Below are positions 34,450 through 45,424 of a stretch of DNA of 64,000 bases, piece by piece (the stretch's first letter is position 1; each line of letters starts with the position of its first letter). The notes below the pieces were generated by a model. That model saw only the letters and a list, made by a program, of their open reading frames with translations. It was not told where the DNA came from and made no database searches. The DNA is taken from the NCBI GenBank assembly GCA_905116865.2, contig CAJHNH020003157.1, positions 410,423 to 474,422 on the forward strand, read 5' to 3'. A program made the position numbers and the translations under genes. The stretch is from Candidula unifasciata. Its lineage: Eukaryota > Mollusca > Gastropoda > Stylommatophora > Geomitridae.

Positions 34450-35280
34450 GATGGTAAAACAGATAGCAGTGACATTTGTATAGCTATTGTGGTAGTGGTC
34501 ATGGTAGTAATTGTACTGGTACTTGAAGGATGGTGTGGTAAATATTACACCAGCCCCATTTACTACTTATTACAATTCCTGCTCCCAATTTTAGTCCGGA
34601 TGGACAGGGATGTCAAAATCAGTTACAAAAAAAAAAAAAAAATCACCCGGCGATGATTTTCAAATCCTTTGAAGAGGGAGAGAGCAGTAGTCGGTGGATG
34701 GGGGGGGGGGGGAGAGGGGGGGGGGGGGGTGTGATGACTGAAATTGGTAACTCAAAGAGCTTAACACATGATTGTAAAGATCTCATTACTTAATTTGTTT
34801 ATATTTTACTAACTCTACCTCCGCTATTCTAATTTTTTTTTACGACTTACTTTGTTTTTTACAAGTACCGTAGTCGCTTTACTTCCGTCTCCTATAAAAA
34901 TACAAACAGCTTTAGCATGTGATAACCAAATAACCATTTTTGTTACTGTGCTAATAACACCATTTAAACGACCACTAATTTAAAGATACAATTATATGGT
35001 GCGTATTCTAAAGTCGGAAAATCAGACTATCTCTATATCTGTGCAGACAATAACTATATTAGACACGTGCGATTTCTATCATCTTTTTTTCTTTCAAAAA
35101 ACCTTTGATGAAGAAGAGAGTAGTAGGTGGATTTGGTGGTGGTGGGGATCGAAGACTATCTCTATATCTGAGCAGACAATGATTGCGACAGTAACCATAT
35201 TAGACACCTGTGATTTCTATTTTCTTTCTTTTCCATTTAGCCAAACTATGCCACAGCAAGGCGTGGCTGGGTACAGCTAG
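34450..35280 (+). mobile_element. Helitron-like non-autonomous element, copy 2
   Basis: Inverted relative to copy 1 (30913-31722). The 3' terminus has a GCCAC-N8-GTGGC hairpin (35250-35267), a 9-base spacer and CTAG at 35277-35280 followed by T, matching the Helitron 3' signature. No Rep/helicase coding sequence is present. The 5' TC end was not pinned down. Confidence 0.7.
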
Positions 35281-35628
35281 TTTGTTTATATTTTACTAAC
35301 GCTACCTCTGTTATTCAAATTTTTTTAACGATTTACTTGGTTATTTACAAGTACAGTAGTAAGCTTTACTTCCGTCTCTTAAAAAAATACAAACAGCTTT
35401 AGCATGTGATAACCAAATAACCATTTTTTTAAACTGTCCTAATAATACCATTTAAACTACCACCAATATAAAGACACAATTATATGTTGCGTATTCTAAA
35501 GTCGGCAAACCAGACTATGTCTATATCTGTGCAGACAATGATTGTGACAGTAACCATATTAGACACGTGCAATTTCTATTTTCTTCCTTTTTCATTTAGC
35601 AAAACTATGCTTGGCCGGGTACAGCTAG
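35281..35628 (+). mobile_element. Helitron-like copy 3, tandem 3'-half
   Basis: Immediately follows the CTAG of copy 2 and repeats its 3' half from TTTGTTTATATTTTACTAAC to TTGGCCGGGTACAGCTAG, ending CTAG|T at 35625-35628. The hairpin's first arm is lost by a short deletion (CTATGCTTGGCCGGG). Confidence 0.7.
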
Positions 35629-35636
35629 TATTTATG

Positions 35637-35639
<3 letters not shown>

Positions 35640-35728
<89 letters not shown>
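35640..35728 (+). repeat. (TA)n microsatellite
   Basis: About 43 TA dinucleotides beginning 11 bp after the Helitron-like CTAG end. Confidence 0.95.
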
Positions 35729-35730
<2 letters not shown>

Positions 35731-35744
35731 GTTTTCCAAGGCAT

Positions 35745-36080
35745 TAAGGATTATTAATCTCTTTAATTCTGTGTTTGGGTCATCATATTCATGTTTCCAC
35801 TTCTGCCATTAAGCGTTGTGGGGAGGAACAGTTTGCGATACATTGCTTGATGGACAGCAATGGCTACTGTCATTCGGTGTCGAGGCTCTTTAATGTCATC
35901 CGTCCATCTACTCTTAGGATGGCCTCTTGTTTTCATTTGAGATCCTTTCATGTGCAGCGCCTGCATTGGTAGTTATTCTGACTGCATTCTTACTAGATGA
36001 CCAAACCATTTGATCTTCTGTTTCTCAATGAGTTTGCTGCTTAGTGTTGTTCATAGTCTGTCTGATATTATTTCTAACTT
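35745..36080 (-). mobile_element. RTE-like LINE 3' fragment
   Basis: Minus-strand translation IEKQKIKWFGHLVRMQS, then RGHPKSRWTDDIKEPRH and AVHQAMYRKL, the usual C-terminal WFGHLxRM ... RGRPKxRW DDI pattern of RTE-like LINEs. Frame is broken near 35970. Confidence 0.7.
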
Positions 36081-36985
36081 TGTCTCCAATGGTTAAGTTG
36101 GGTACAATCCAGAAATCTTGACTATCAGGATAGAGGGAGGCTAGAAAGGATATACAAATTAGGCGTGGTGAGTGCACATATGATGGGGTGTGCAGGCAAT
36201 GCGTTAGCCTGATTTTACAGCAATGAAGAACATGATACAAATTTACTGAACATGTATCTTTCTCGGAGTCAATATGGACACACAATACAATAAGGTAAAG
36301 AACAGCAGGTTAATATAAAGCACAGTCATAGAAGCTCCACAAGTGTACAACAAATGTTGACGCTTGTTCTGTGTTTATTAATCAAACATCTTTTTCCCTT
36401 GGTGAAATAGTCATTTTTACAGCTCCAGGTTTCACCCCAAGTCCAGCTGGCTGGACAGGGATAGGGAGTCACTTCTCTTGCCATATTTGTCATGTTGTAA
36501 CTGCTGTGCAAGGCATTGATGACATCATTCTGTTCAGTACCAGACCAGTCAATGCAACGCAGTGTCTGAAAGATCATCTGCATGCTTGTTGCCTGCATTA
36601 CCCAGCAAACAGATGAAGATAAGGCCAGCCATATGCCAAATGCTTAGTGATACAATCCTTTCTTATTTGTTGAGCCCAGCCTAGCTTTTCTAAACTCACA
36701 TATGCTTGGACTAATCTTCCACAAACTGTAATCTGAAACTTCATCCACTCAATGAGGTGCCTCTTTGGAGCTATGATTAATGCCAAAGGGTAGCACATTT
36801 GTTATTAAGCAATGTGACTTTTTATTTTTTATGTATTACCTAGCTTATGTTTACAAAGCAAAATTCTTCAAAATGCATTCCCTACTATGACACTAAGAAG
36901 TGAAGATTGTCAGAAAATTTGGTTTCAATCTGCTATATACCTGATTATTTAAACAAAATAAAGTACAAACAACACCAACCACTGT
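36081..36985. other. Unassigned; weak minus-strand open frames
   Basis: Two minus-strand frames (36598-36798, with PKRHLIEWMKFQITVCGRLVQ, and 36326-36598) look slightly protein-like and a splice donor-like GTGAGT lies at about 36690, but no family is recognised. It could be an unrecognised repeat or the PALB2 3' region. Confidence 0.3.
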
Positions 36986-36989
36986 ATAA

Positions 36990-37600
36990 TCTTTTATTGA
37001 TCTTACCAGTCGAAAAGGTCTGTTCAACACATTCAAGAAGACTGGGTGTCCACCTATCCTACTGAGCACTGTTGAGTCATTCTACACATGTATGAAATGC
37101 ACAATACAATTTCACGGTCAAACATCAGACGAATTTGTAATCAACTATCGAGTGAAGCAGGGATGTGTACTTGCTCCTAATCTCTTTGGAATATACTTCT
37201 CACTTCTTTTGAAACTAACAATTGGCAAAAAAGAAGACAAAGATTAGGTGCAAGATGTTAATGACAGATCTTCAGTTTACACTGATGGTGAAGAGATGGC
37301 GACAGTTGACCATTTTACATATCTGGGATCCACAGTGAACAACAAACTAACACTGGACCAAGAAATCAACATCAGGATAGGTAAGGCAGCAACAACAATG
37401 AACAGTAGAATTTGGGAGAACAGAAAGCTCATGATTAGAACTAAAAACTCTTGTCTATCAGGCCTGTATTCTCAGCTTTCTTCTGTATGGCAGTGAAACC
37501 TGGTCAAATTATTAGCATCAGGAGAAACGGTTAAATTCACATGCAATGCCTAAGAAGAATACATAGCATTAAGTGGCAAGATTGGAGAATTGTAATCTAC
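36990..37600 (+). mobile_element. RTE-like LINE RT fragment with internal deletion
   Basis: GLFNTFKKTGCPPILLSTVESF and VKQGCVLAPNLFGIYFSLLLK (RT motifs preceding the YADD box), then a jump past the missing YADD region to VDHFTYLGSTVNNKLTLDQEI and GSETW. It lies just beyond the PALB2 stop codon, antisense to PALB2. Confidence 0.8.
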
Positions 37601-37688
37601 ATGGGATCCGTATTTTATACAAATAATTATCCACTGTAAATTACACAGCTACAAAAATCCATATACATGCAGGAATTACATGTTGAAG

Positions 37689-37887
37689 TCATGTACTATA
37701 GATATGCAGACATCCATGTATGTCCCCCACAATTAAGTACTTGGCCTCAGTGACTACAGAAGCACATGTTGTGGTCTTGGATTTAGTGTAGCCAAGAAGT
37801 GCTCCACTCTGTCTGTTCCATATAGACAGAGAACCCTTGTCACTGACTGCTGTCACATAGGATGCCTCACTCTGAGCACTTTCAATT
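37689..37887 (-). CDS. PALB2: PALB2 terminal exon (last WD40 blade, stop)
   Basis: The acceptor ATTTGCAG precedes this exon; translation gives IESAQSEASYVTAVSDKGSL, SIWNRQSGALLGYTKSK and finally KYLIVGDIHGCLHIYST then TGA (37689-37691). This is a propeller blade (xxSGTxxxWD, then an hLxAGxxDGxIxVY strand), and the protein ends immediately after the last strand as PALB2 proteins do. The first base completes an Arg codon left by the exon at 38857-38987. Confidence 0.87.
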
Positions 37888-38856
37888 CTGCAAATAATTT
37901 AGAATAGAATTTCTGAATAAACCCTTAAACTACACAGAACTGTTTTTATTACACACTTACCTCTGTTATGTAATCACATAAAATGATTAACAAAGTAACA
38001 GGTTCTATGTGTCCCTCAACAATTATTTTGAAAGGATTTAATTGGATCTATTCTTCTGACCCACAGAACTAAGGAAATTGTAAATGACTGAACTAACAAA
38101 GAGTAACACTGATAAACACAAGGCATGTATGTCATAAAGACAAATTATTTCAACTGCTAGCTCTAGAAATGGGTTTTAGTAAAGGAGACAACAAAATCGT
38201 TAACAATCCAATTGTTTCACTTTTATGCAAGCATCCTGTTTTACATTTTTTCCCTGCTACCCACACTCTTTTCTGCCTTTCCAATTTAAGATCAGAGCAC
38301 AAGTGCACACATGTAAAGTTGTGACGAAACTCGTCATCAGTAACAACTCCCGTCTAGTTTCGTTTTTTCTGCATAAAGCATGTTATTTTTATTGTTGTGC
38401 TGTCCTTAACAATACTGTTATAACAAAAAAGCCTAATCATTATTCTAATTCAAATATGTGTGTATAACATTTTTAATGTGTCCAGTTTTTTCATTCCTAT
38501 TTTATTTTCCTGTTCACCTGGCCGAATGTCTCTGAGATTATATTTGGGTGTGTTTTTATATATCTGTTTTGTGTGCATCTTTCTCCCCTTATAATTTAGT
38601 AGCATTTCACAGCTACACCTTATTTCCTTGGCACAGTTATTTCTGTTATTCTTGTGAGTACTTACACAGACAAACACTGATAGTTACTAAGAATGTCCGA
38701 CTACTCTGGTCTTATACATTTATGGTCAAATCATTCCTTTGTGTAATAGCACCATAAGACTACAGTGTGGAACAGGTAGCTGAACAAAAACAAAACACAC
38801 TTTACAATTTTACTATCTTGAGCTTATCATTTCTGCAAGTCAAGCACAATACTCAC

Positions 38857-38987
38857 CTTCTCCAGCTGTTGTTTGGGACTGAAAATGTCACCATTTTCCT
38901 AATGTAGCCAGTCAAAGTGTTTACAGCAATTAGACCGCCACAATCACCATCATCCACCCTCCAAACTGTGTCCAGTAGAAGAATGCC
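38857..38987 (-). CDS. PALB2: PALB2 WD40 exon
   Basis: Acceptor TTTCATTAG and donor GAAG|GTGAGT. Encodes GILLLDTVWRVDDGDCGGLI followed by AVNTLTGYIRKMVTF and SVPNN, matching the PALB2 propeller segment of the form GLLFIVLSHP...LIVINPKT. Opens in phase 0 and ends with two bases of an Arg codon. Confidence 0.85.
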
Positions 38988-39167
38988 CTAATGAAACAAT
39001 CTTAACATTAGATATTATATCACTACACATATAAAAAACATATTTGATTTACTGTGATATGTCTAATATCAAGCTGTGCTTGCTAAATGCATTTAATGAA
39101 AATGACTATGCTAATATTTTTATTTCTGACTTAGAAAATTGGTTTCCAAAACCTGCTCAGTTTATTG

Positions 39168-39420
39168 GGAGTTACCATGGTGTAGTAGCTAGATGCTCGC
39201 CTGAGGAACGGAAAGTCATGTGTTCATGTCCTGACAGTACCAAACATTTTTCCCAAGTGGACCCAGCCTTGAAAAAGGACCAGGTGGAGTCATGGAAAGT
39301 AATGGTGGCTGGCAAAGTGTGACCACATCACCCACCCAGTGCCAACTGGTCTGAAAAACATTGCTATAGCCCTATATGCTCAGTATGCCTGAAGGTGTGG
39401 AAAAAGGTCCTTCTGCTCAC
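39168..39420 (+). repeat. tRNA-derived SINE, family A (best copy)
   Basis: The head has an A-box-like TGGTGTAGTAGCTAGATGC and a B-box-like GTGTTCATGTCCTG. The body has GACCAGGTGGAGTCATGG, GGCAAAGTGTGACCACATC and ACCCACCCAGTGCCAACTGG, shared with 20550-20705. A 3' block, TATATGCTCAGTATGCCTG then GTGTGGAAAAAGGTCC, is also shared. Confidence 0.75.
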
Positions 39421-39884
39421 ATGATTCAATCAATTCAACTCTTAGTGTTCACCAGCTGTAAATAATGCTGGTGGAAAGTTCTGGTTGTTCAAGCACTTCT
39501 TGACTTTAGTCCTGTTCCAGTATTCTTGATCTTGCCTACTTGTATGCAGATTTTATTTCGCCTCTCAGTTTTTCAAAGTAAACAACCTAAATTAGTCAAC
39601 TTTCATGATATGCTAGTTGGAGGGAAAAGGGGGTTAGAATGTCTTTCCTTTTTCGACCAAAATCGGGCCTCAGAATCTGCACAGGGAAAGCTGTTTATTT
39701 AGATTTGAAGAATGCCAAAGCTAAAACTGCATAAAAATACTAAACATCAAAACGCATAAGGACCATTCATAAGAAACCTGTTCATGTCAGACCATGATGT
39801 GCTGGACATGATCATGTTGTGTGATAAGTACTGACCAATGAATAAAAGAGCACATGCTTATAGTACTATGATGCATAGGTTCTG

Positions 39885-40880
39885 TTTTTGACTGTTGAGA
39901 AAATGGCCGAGTTGACAAAAAACCATTTAAAAAAGCTAAAAGAGCAGTAATTCAGCATCGTTAATTTAAAGTATGTTGAGCAGTGGACCAAGAATGCAGG
40001 AAGTGAACAACTGTGTAACACAGACTGAGCATGTTTCAGAAAGGACCACAGAGCACAAGAGATTATCCATGGCCGGGTCAAGCACAAATTCTTGCAATTG
40101 AAAAAAGAATCAAGAAAAAAAAAATCCCAAAAACTGATGCAATATGGGTGAACTATTATTAAATCATGTTCAATAGCAAGAGAATGCAATGTGTCAGTTG
40201 GGACAGTTCAAAATGTTGTTCACAAAAAAACTGCAAAACTGGAAGGTGTGTTTCACAGTGAGTACTTTGGATGTTGATCAATCATCAAAGGGAGGAGCAC
40301 AGTTTGAAACACTTGCTGCATCGGAGAGCGGAAGGTGATGTATTTCTCCTCAGTATAGCAGAAACAACAAATCATAGTGTGACCACTTTGAGATGAGCAG
40401 GAAAGGAGAAAGAAAGCAATGAAGCATATTGGATCACAAAAAGTCAACAAATTCAAGCTACAGACTTCTAGACAAGCTGCATAAAGCCATCAAGAATAAA
40501 TGTCACAGAATGCTTTCTCTGTGTAATTCTGTTGCAAAGATTGTGCTTGAAGCCTCAGCATAAAGATGTAATGAATGCAGTATACACTTGCTGGCAAAGT
40601 TACACAGAGAGCATTTGTATGACCATGAATGGATACTCTACCCAATATATGGATCACTAGAAAAGCTGCATAAAGTCATAAGGAATGAATGTTCCAGCAT
40701 GCTTTCTCAGTGGAATTTTGTTGCACAATAATGCTCGACTGCATGTTGCAAAGATTGTTCATGCAGTCTTATCAAGGAAGAGGTGGAAAATTCTACAAAC
40801 ATCCGGCATATAGTCCTAATTTGTCACCATCTGATTTTTATTTATTTGTACCCCTAAAAAAAGTTCTTGAAGAGCATGAT
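39885..40880 (+). pseudogene. mariner-like transposase remnant
   Basis: Broken frames show an HTH-like CNVSVGTVQNVVHKK near 40185, then GGAQFETLAASES near 40300 and, near the end, an FCCTIMLDCMLQRLF/KHPAYSPNLSPSDFYLFVPLKK stretch (40710-40860). The last part corresponds to the mariner HDNARPH...YSPDLAPSDYHLF catalytic block with the HDN motif degraded. The sequence runs straight into the 56-bp tandem array. Terminal repeats were not identified. Confidence 0.65.
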
Positions 40881-42645
40881 CATGAATGCAGTCATCTGCT
40901 GGCCCTGATATCAGCAAGAATAAGTGATTGAATGATCATGAATGCAGTCATCTGCTGGCCCTGTTGTCAGTAAGAAAAAGTGATTGAATGATCATCAATG
41001 CAGTCATCTGCTGGCCCTGATGTCAGTAAGAAAAAGTGATTGAATGATCATCAATGCAGTCATCTGCTGGCCCAGATGTCAGTAAGAATAAGTGATTGAA
41101 TGATCATCAATGCAGTCATCTGCTGGCCCTGATATCAGCAAGAATAAGTGATTAAATGATCATTAATGCAGTCATCTGCTGGCCCTGATATCAGCAAGAA
41201 TAAGTGATTAAATGATAATGAATGCAGTCATCTGCTGGCCCTGATGTCAGCAAGAATAAGTGATTAAATGATTATCAATGCAGTCATCTGCTGGCCCTGA
41301 TGTCAGTAAAAATAAGTGATTGAATTATCATCAATGTAGTCATCTGCTGGCTCTGATGTCAGCAAGAATAAGTGATTAAATGATCATTAATGCAGTCATC
41401 TGCTGGCCCAGATGTCAGTAAGAATAAGTGATTGAATGATCATTAATGCAGTCATCTGCTGGCCCTGATATCAGTAAGAATAAGTGATTGAATGATCATG
41501 AATGCAGTCATCTGCTGGCCCTGATATCAGCAAGAATAAGTGATTAAATGATCATTAATGCAGTCATCTGCTGGCCCTGATATCAGCAAGAATAAGTGAT
41601 TAAATGATAATGAATGCAGTCATCTGCTGGCCCTGATGTCAGCAAGAATAAGTGATTAAATGATCATTAATGCAGTCATCTGCTGGCCCTGATGTCAGTA
41701 TGAATAAGTGATTGAATGATCATCAATGCAGTCATCTGCTGGCCCTGATGTCAGTAAGAATAAGTGATTAAATTATCATTATTGCAGTCATCTGCTGGCC
41801 CTGATGTCAGTATGAATAAGTGATTAAATGATCATCAATGCAGTCATCTGCTGGCCCTGATGTCAGTAAGATTAAGTGATTGAATGATCATCAATGCAGT
41901 CATCTGCTGGCCCAGACGTCAGCAAGAATAAGTGATTGAATGATCATCAATTCAGTCATCTGCTGGCCCAGACGTCAGCAAGAAAAAGTGATAGAACGAT
42001 CATTAATGCAGTCATCTGCTGGCCCTGTTGTCAGTAAGAATAAGTGATTGAATGATCATGAATGCAGTCATCTGCTGGCCCTGATGTCAGTAAAAATAAC
42101 TGATAGAAGGATCATCAATGCAGTCATCTGCTGGCCCTGATGTCAGTAAAAATAAGTGATTGAATTATCATCAATGCAGTCATCTGCTGGCCCAGATGTC
42201 AGTAAGAATAAGTGATTGAATGATCATCAATGCAGTCATCTGCTGGCCCAGATGTCAGTAAGAATAAGTGATTGAATGATCATCAATGCAGTCATCTGCT
42301 GGCCCAGATGTCAGTAAGAATAAGTGATTGAATGATCATTAATGCAGTCATCTGCTGGCCCAGATGTCAGTAAGAATAAGTGAATGAATGATCATCAATG
42401 CGGTCATCTGCTGGCCCAGATGTCAGTAAGAATAAGTGAATGAATGATCATCAATGCGGTCATCTGCTGGCCCAGATATCAGCAAGAATAAGTGATTGAA
42501 TGATCATCAATGCGGTCATTTGCTGGCCCTGATGTCAGTAAGAATAAGTGATTGAATGATCATTAATGTGGTCATCTGCTGGACCTGATGTCAGTAAGAA
42601 TAAGTGATTGAATGATCATTAATGCAGTCATCTGCTGGACCTGAA
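40874..42645 (+). repeat. 56-bp minisatellite, about 31-32 units
   Basis: The unit starts GATCATCAATGCAGTCATCT, continues GCTGGCCCTGATGTCAG and ends TAAGAATAAGTGATTGAAT. Variation is concentrated at ATGAAT/ATCAAT/ATTAAT, CCCTGATGTC/CCCAGATGTC/CCCTGATATC and CAGTC/CGGTC. The period is not a multiple of three and there is no long frame. The array begins at the truncated end of the mariner remnant. Confidence 0.92.
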
Positions 42646-43113
42646 GTAATGTAGGAAAATCTATATGAGTGTAACTTATATGTATTATCACTGCTTTTGT
42701 TACCAGTGTGAAATACAAATGATTGGTTTATAACATTTCAGAATAGGACACAACAATCTCAGTCTGAGAAATTAATTGACCAAGTGAAGAATCTTGTTTC
42801 AGACTAATACAAGTACACTGATCACAAAGTTATTGCTTCCTGTGGTCAACTATTATCTTCATCTATATATATGTCTGAATGGCAATGTTCTTGCATGCGA
42901 CTGCTTCCTGGATGTTTGCTGGTATTATCCCCCCCCCCCCCCAAAAAAAAAACTTTGTATTCACAACAAAAACTGACTGAACTACATGGGCTCGTGGCAT
43001 AACAGTGACTGAACTAGCAAAGATGCCTGAAACATAACAGTACAATAGACATTCCAAGTATTCTAACTATTCTATTCTATAAGAACTGATGTGTATTTTG
43101 CTTCGTTGTGTAC

Positions 43114-43204
43114 CTTATGTGATGCAGCTTTCACAAGTCTGGTCAAGCAGGGTAAAGGTGACTGAATGTTTATTTTTTTCACAGCAGAGCCGAGCTTCAT
43201 GTTC
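43114..43204 (-). CDS. PALB2: PALB2 WD40 exon (91 bp)
   Basis: Acceptor CTCTCTAG and donor CATAAG|GTACAC. The first base completes the Trp codon left by the previous exon, giving EIAIW-NMKLGSAVKKINIQ, then SPLPCLTRLVKAASHK. This matches the PALB2 blade NIVIWNLKTGQLLKKM. The alternative phase would hit a stop at the exon's end, supporting this one. Confidence 0.87.
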
Positions 43205-43452
43205 CTAGAGAGAAGATAAGAACACATTTGGACAAATGGAGAAGCAGGTTGTTATGTTTAAACAGGTGAAACAAATGAGTGCTGATAGAATTAAATTTAT
43301 CAACAGCACAAGCATTTTCTGTAAATCTAAATAATGTCTCCAACTACATCATGGAATCTAATATATTACAAAATATTTACATGTTTATACAGAAAGTTAC
43401 AACGCGTAAACACAAATTAAGACTGTAATTTAGACAGGCAAATGTCATTTAC

Positions 43453-43683
43453 CAAATTGCTATTTCCTGGTCGGCAGTGAGGCTTACATTTGCTGATACT
43501 TGACCACTGACTCTGACAAAACTAAGCAACTTGCCACGCTGAACCTCAGACACTGTCAGAGACTTGACAGACTTCAAGGAATTATCAAACAGCACCTGTC
43601 CAATGATATACTGTGTATCTGAGGAGACTGCAATGTCAAGCTCTGATGCCGTGACTGAGCACAGCTCAATCTGTGAAGGAGAT
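43453..43683 (-). CDS. PALB2: PALB2 WD40 exon (231 bp)
   Basis: Acceptor TTCCTCAG, donor ATTTG|GTAAAT. The first base completes a Gln codon from the exon at 46263-46435. Encodes SPSQIELCSVTASELDIAVS, SDTQYIIGQVLFDNSLKSV, KSLTVSEVQRGKLLSFVRVS and finally TADQEIAI. LTVSEVQ and the terminal strand correspond to LTFAEVQ and NNIVIWN in vertebrate PALB2. An internal GTAAGC (after GQVSAN) is a weaker alternative donor that would break the downstream frame. Confidence 0.85.
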
Positions 43684-43989
43684 CTGAGGAAGAAGAGATA
43701 TAATTATTTGATGCAGATTTTTTTTAAAAGGGGCGTAGACCAAAAGACAATCACAACTGCATTTTGTAACCAGATGATTTATATCCTCCATTTGGGACAG
43801 CTGCCTTATCGCCCAGAAAATGCTCTTGTAGAAGTTTTGAGACTGGTTGGAAGAAAACATCATGTGGTATTTTAAAAAAACCTAAGGGAGATCTGATTTC
43901 TATTGGTATTCCTGGTCGACTTCAAGTCCAGCTGCTGAACACTTCCCTATTCTATCACTAATTCTTACTGATGTTAGGGCTAGCAGATG

Positions 43990-44013
43990 AATGCATTAAT
44001 GACTGTTCTATCA
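43990..44013. repeat. 24-bp target duplication, left copy
   Basis: Starts AATGCATTAATGACTGTT and ends CTATCA; repeated with one mismatch at 44424-44447, flanking a LINE fragment. Confidence 0.7.
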
Positions 44014-44423
44014 CTTAACGGTAGTTAGCGTCCTCTAGATTTTTCTCCAGGTGATGCCGCTATGTTGGGAAATAAACATGCAGATAGACTGGCCAGTTCT
44101 GCACCACTTGGTGGTAAACTGATGTATAACAAGCTCGATGTTGTGAGGGCCCTTCGGGAGCGAGTGAACAGTGCGGAGGTACAAGCAGATCATTAAGGTC
44201 TCCGGAGAATGGAGCTGGAAGAAGTTATCAGGAGATTTGGCTGGCGCTCAACACAGAAGGGAAAGACGAGACGGATATACAATCAGACAGTTACCGGTGC
44301 TACTGGAATTATAACTCTTCGCCTGCTGCTGAAGGTGGGGACAGAGCGCTTATAAGTATCCCAAATGCTGTGATGTGGATTCTTAATTCAACATTCACCT
44401 ACACTGACCACGGCCAGAAGATA
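44014..44423 (+). mobile_element. 5'-truncated I-group LINE 3' end (RNase H C-terminus)
   Basis: Encodes LGNKHADRLASSAPLGGKLM (end of RNase H with the last Asp), LDVVRALRERVNSAEVQADH, KGKTRRIYNQTVTGATGI and TLRLLLKVGTERL, the characteristic tail after RNase H in mollusc-type I-group LINEs. A single stop interrupts it. Flanked by 24-bp duplications and antisense to PALB2. Confidence 0.8.
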
Positions 44424-44447
44424 AATGCATTAATGACTGTTTTATCA
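44424..44447. repeat. 24-bp target duplication, right copy
   Basis: One mismatch (T for C) against 43990-44013. Confidence 0.7.
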
Positions 44448-45416
44448 ATGATTCTTACTGACATTCATTTAGTAGGAAACTCACTGACTTGACATCAAAA
44501 CCTATTTGTTAAATCAGAAGAGCATTTCTTCAACTGACATCATATACCCATGATATTATGGTGGGCTGAGTGTGCTGGAAACATTTCATATCACTGTTTC
44601 TGGTGCAATTCTATGGCCCACAACTCTGAAATCTTCTGCCAGTTCAGTTTAGCCTTTTAACCATGGTGTATGATGAAATGAGGACATACGGCAGAAGTCT
44701 TGCATGAAGTCTCCTAAAACCAGCACAGAGTTCACCGGTGCCTAAAGTGAGGAAACTATTCACTTATACGTAGGATATTGACCTTTACTTTCCCTCATGC
44801 CTGGAGCCAAAATCATCACATATGATCTGCTTTCAAGGATAACGTCCTACTAACATCCTGTTTTCTAACATCTGCCAAGTTATCAACAAATTCTAAGCAA
44901 TGCTTTCTGAAAACAAATGTATCTTTTTTCTTCTTTTCACATTTGACTTGATGCAGGATTTTATTTTACTGTGATACTGACTCCAAATTATTTAACCTTC
45001 TATTCAGTGCTGAAGGAAAGCTATGCAGTGTATGCCCCCCCCCCCCCCTCCCCCGATCTTTCAAGTGAAATCTAAACAAAAAATGTTTTTATATGTCATG
45101 GAATAGTGAAAAAGTACTGAAGCAGGTTAAATGTATCTGCAGAAGATATTAGAATGCACTGGAAATTGTCAGGGAATGTTGAATCATCTTCATTAAGATA
45201 TTGTAGGAAATGTCACTCGGTGGTGAACGATCATGTGAAGACTGTGGTTGGTTCAATATTGTGATTTTTCTATAACATATACACTACTTACAAAAATGGA
45301 AGCTGGATGGTAAAATTAAATGTTAATGTTTTAGGGTGATGTAGATCCTTAGTTTGTCATTTATTCTAAAACCCAAATAAAGGAAACAGGAAAACACAGA
45401 CACATTGTGCTTGTAT

Positions 45417-45424
45417 GTAGATAG
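45417..45424. repeat. 8-bp target duplication of MITE, left
   Basis: GTAGATAG, repeated at 46196-46203. Confidence 0.85.

Larger units (their letters stand above)
38988..43113 (-). other. PALB2: PALB2 intron with SINE, mariner remnant and 56-bp minisatellite
   Basis: Contains a SINE (39168-39420), a mariner-like pseudogene (39885-40880), the 56-bp array (40874-42645) and unassigned AT-rich DNA with a C-run then A-run at 42930-42951. Confidence 0.75.

Noticed and set aside
36326..36798. Two minus-strand frames downstream of PALB2
   Set aside because: No recognised domain, ambiguous splice signals and location next to LINE fragments. Left as unassigned rather than called a gene.
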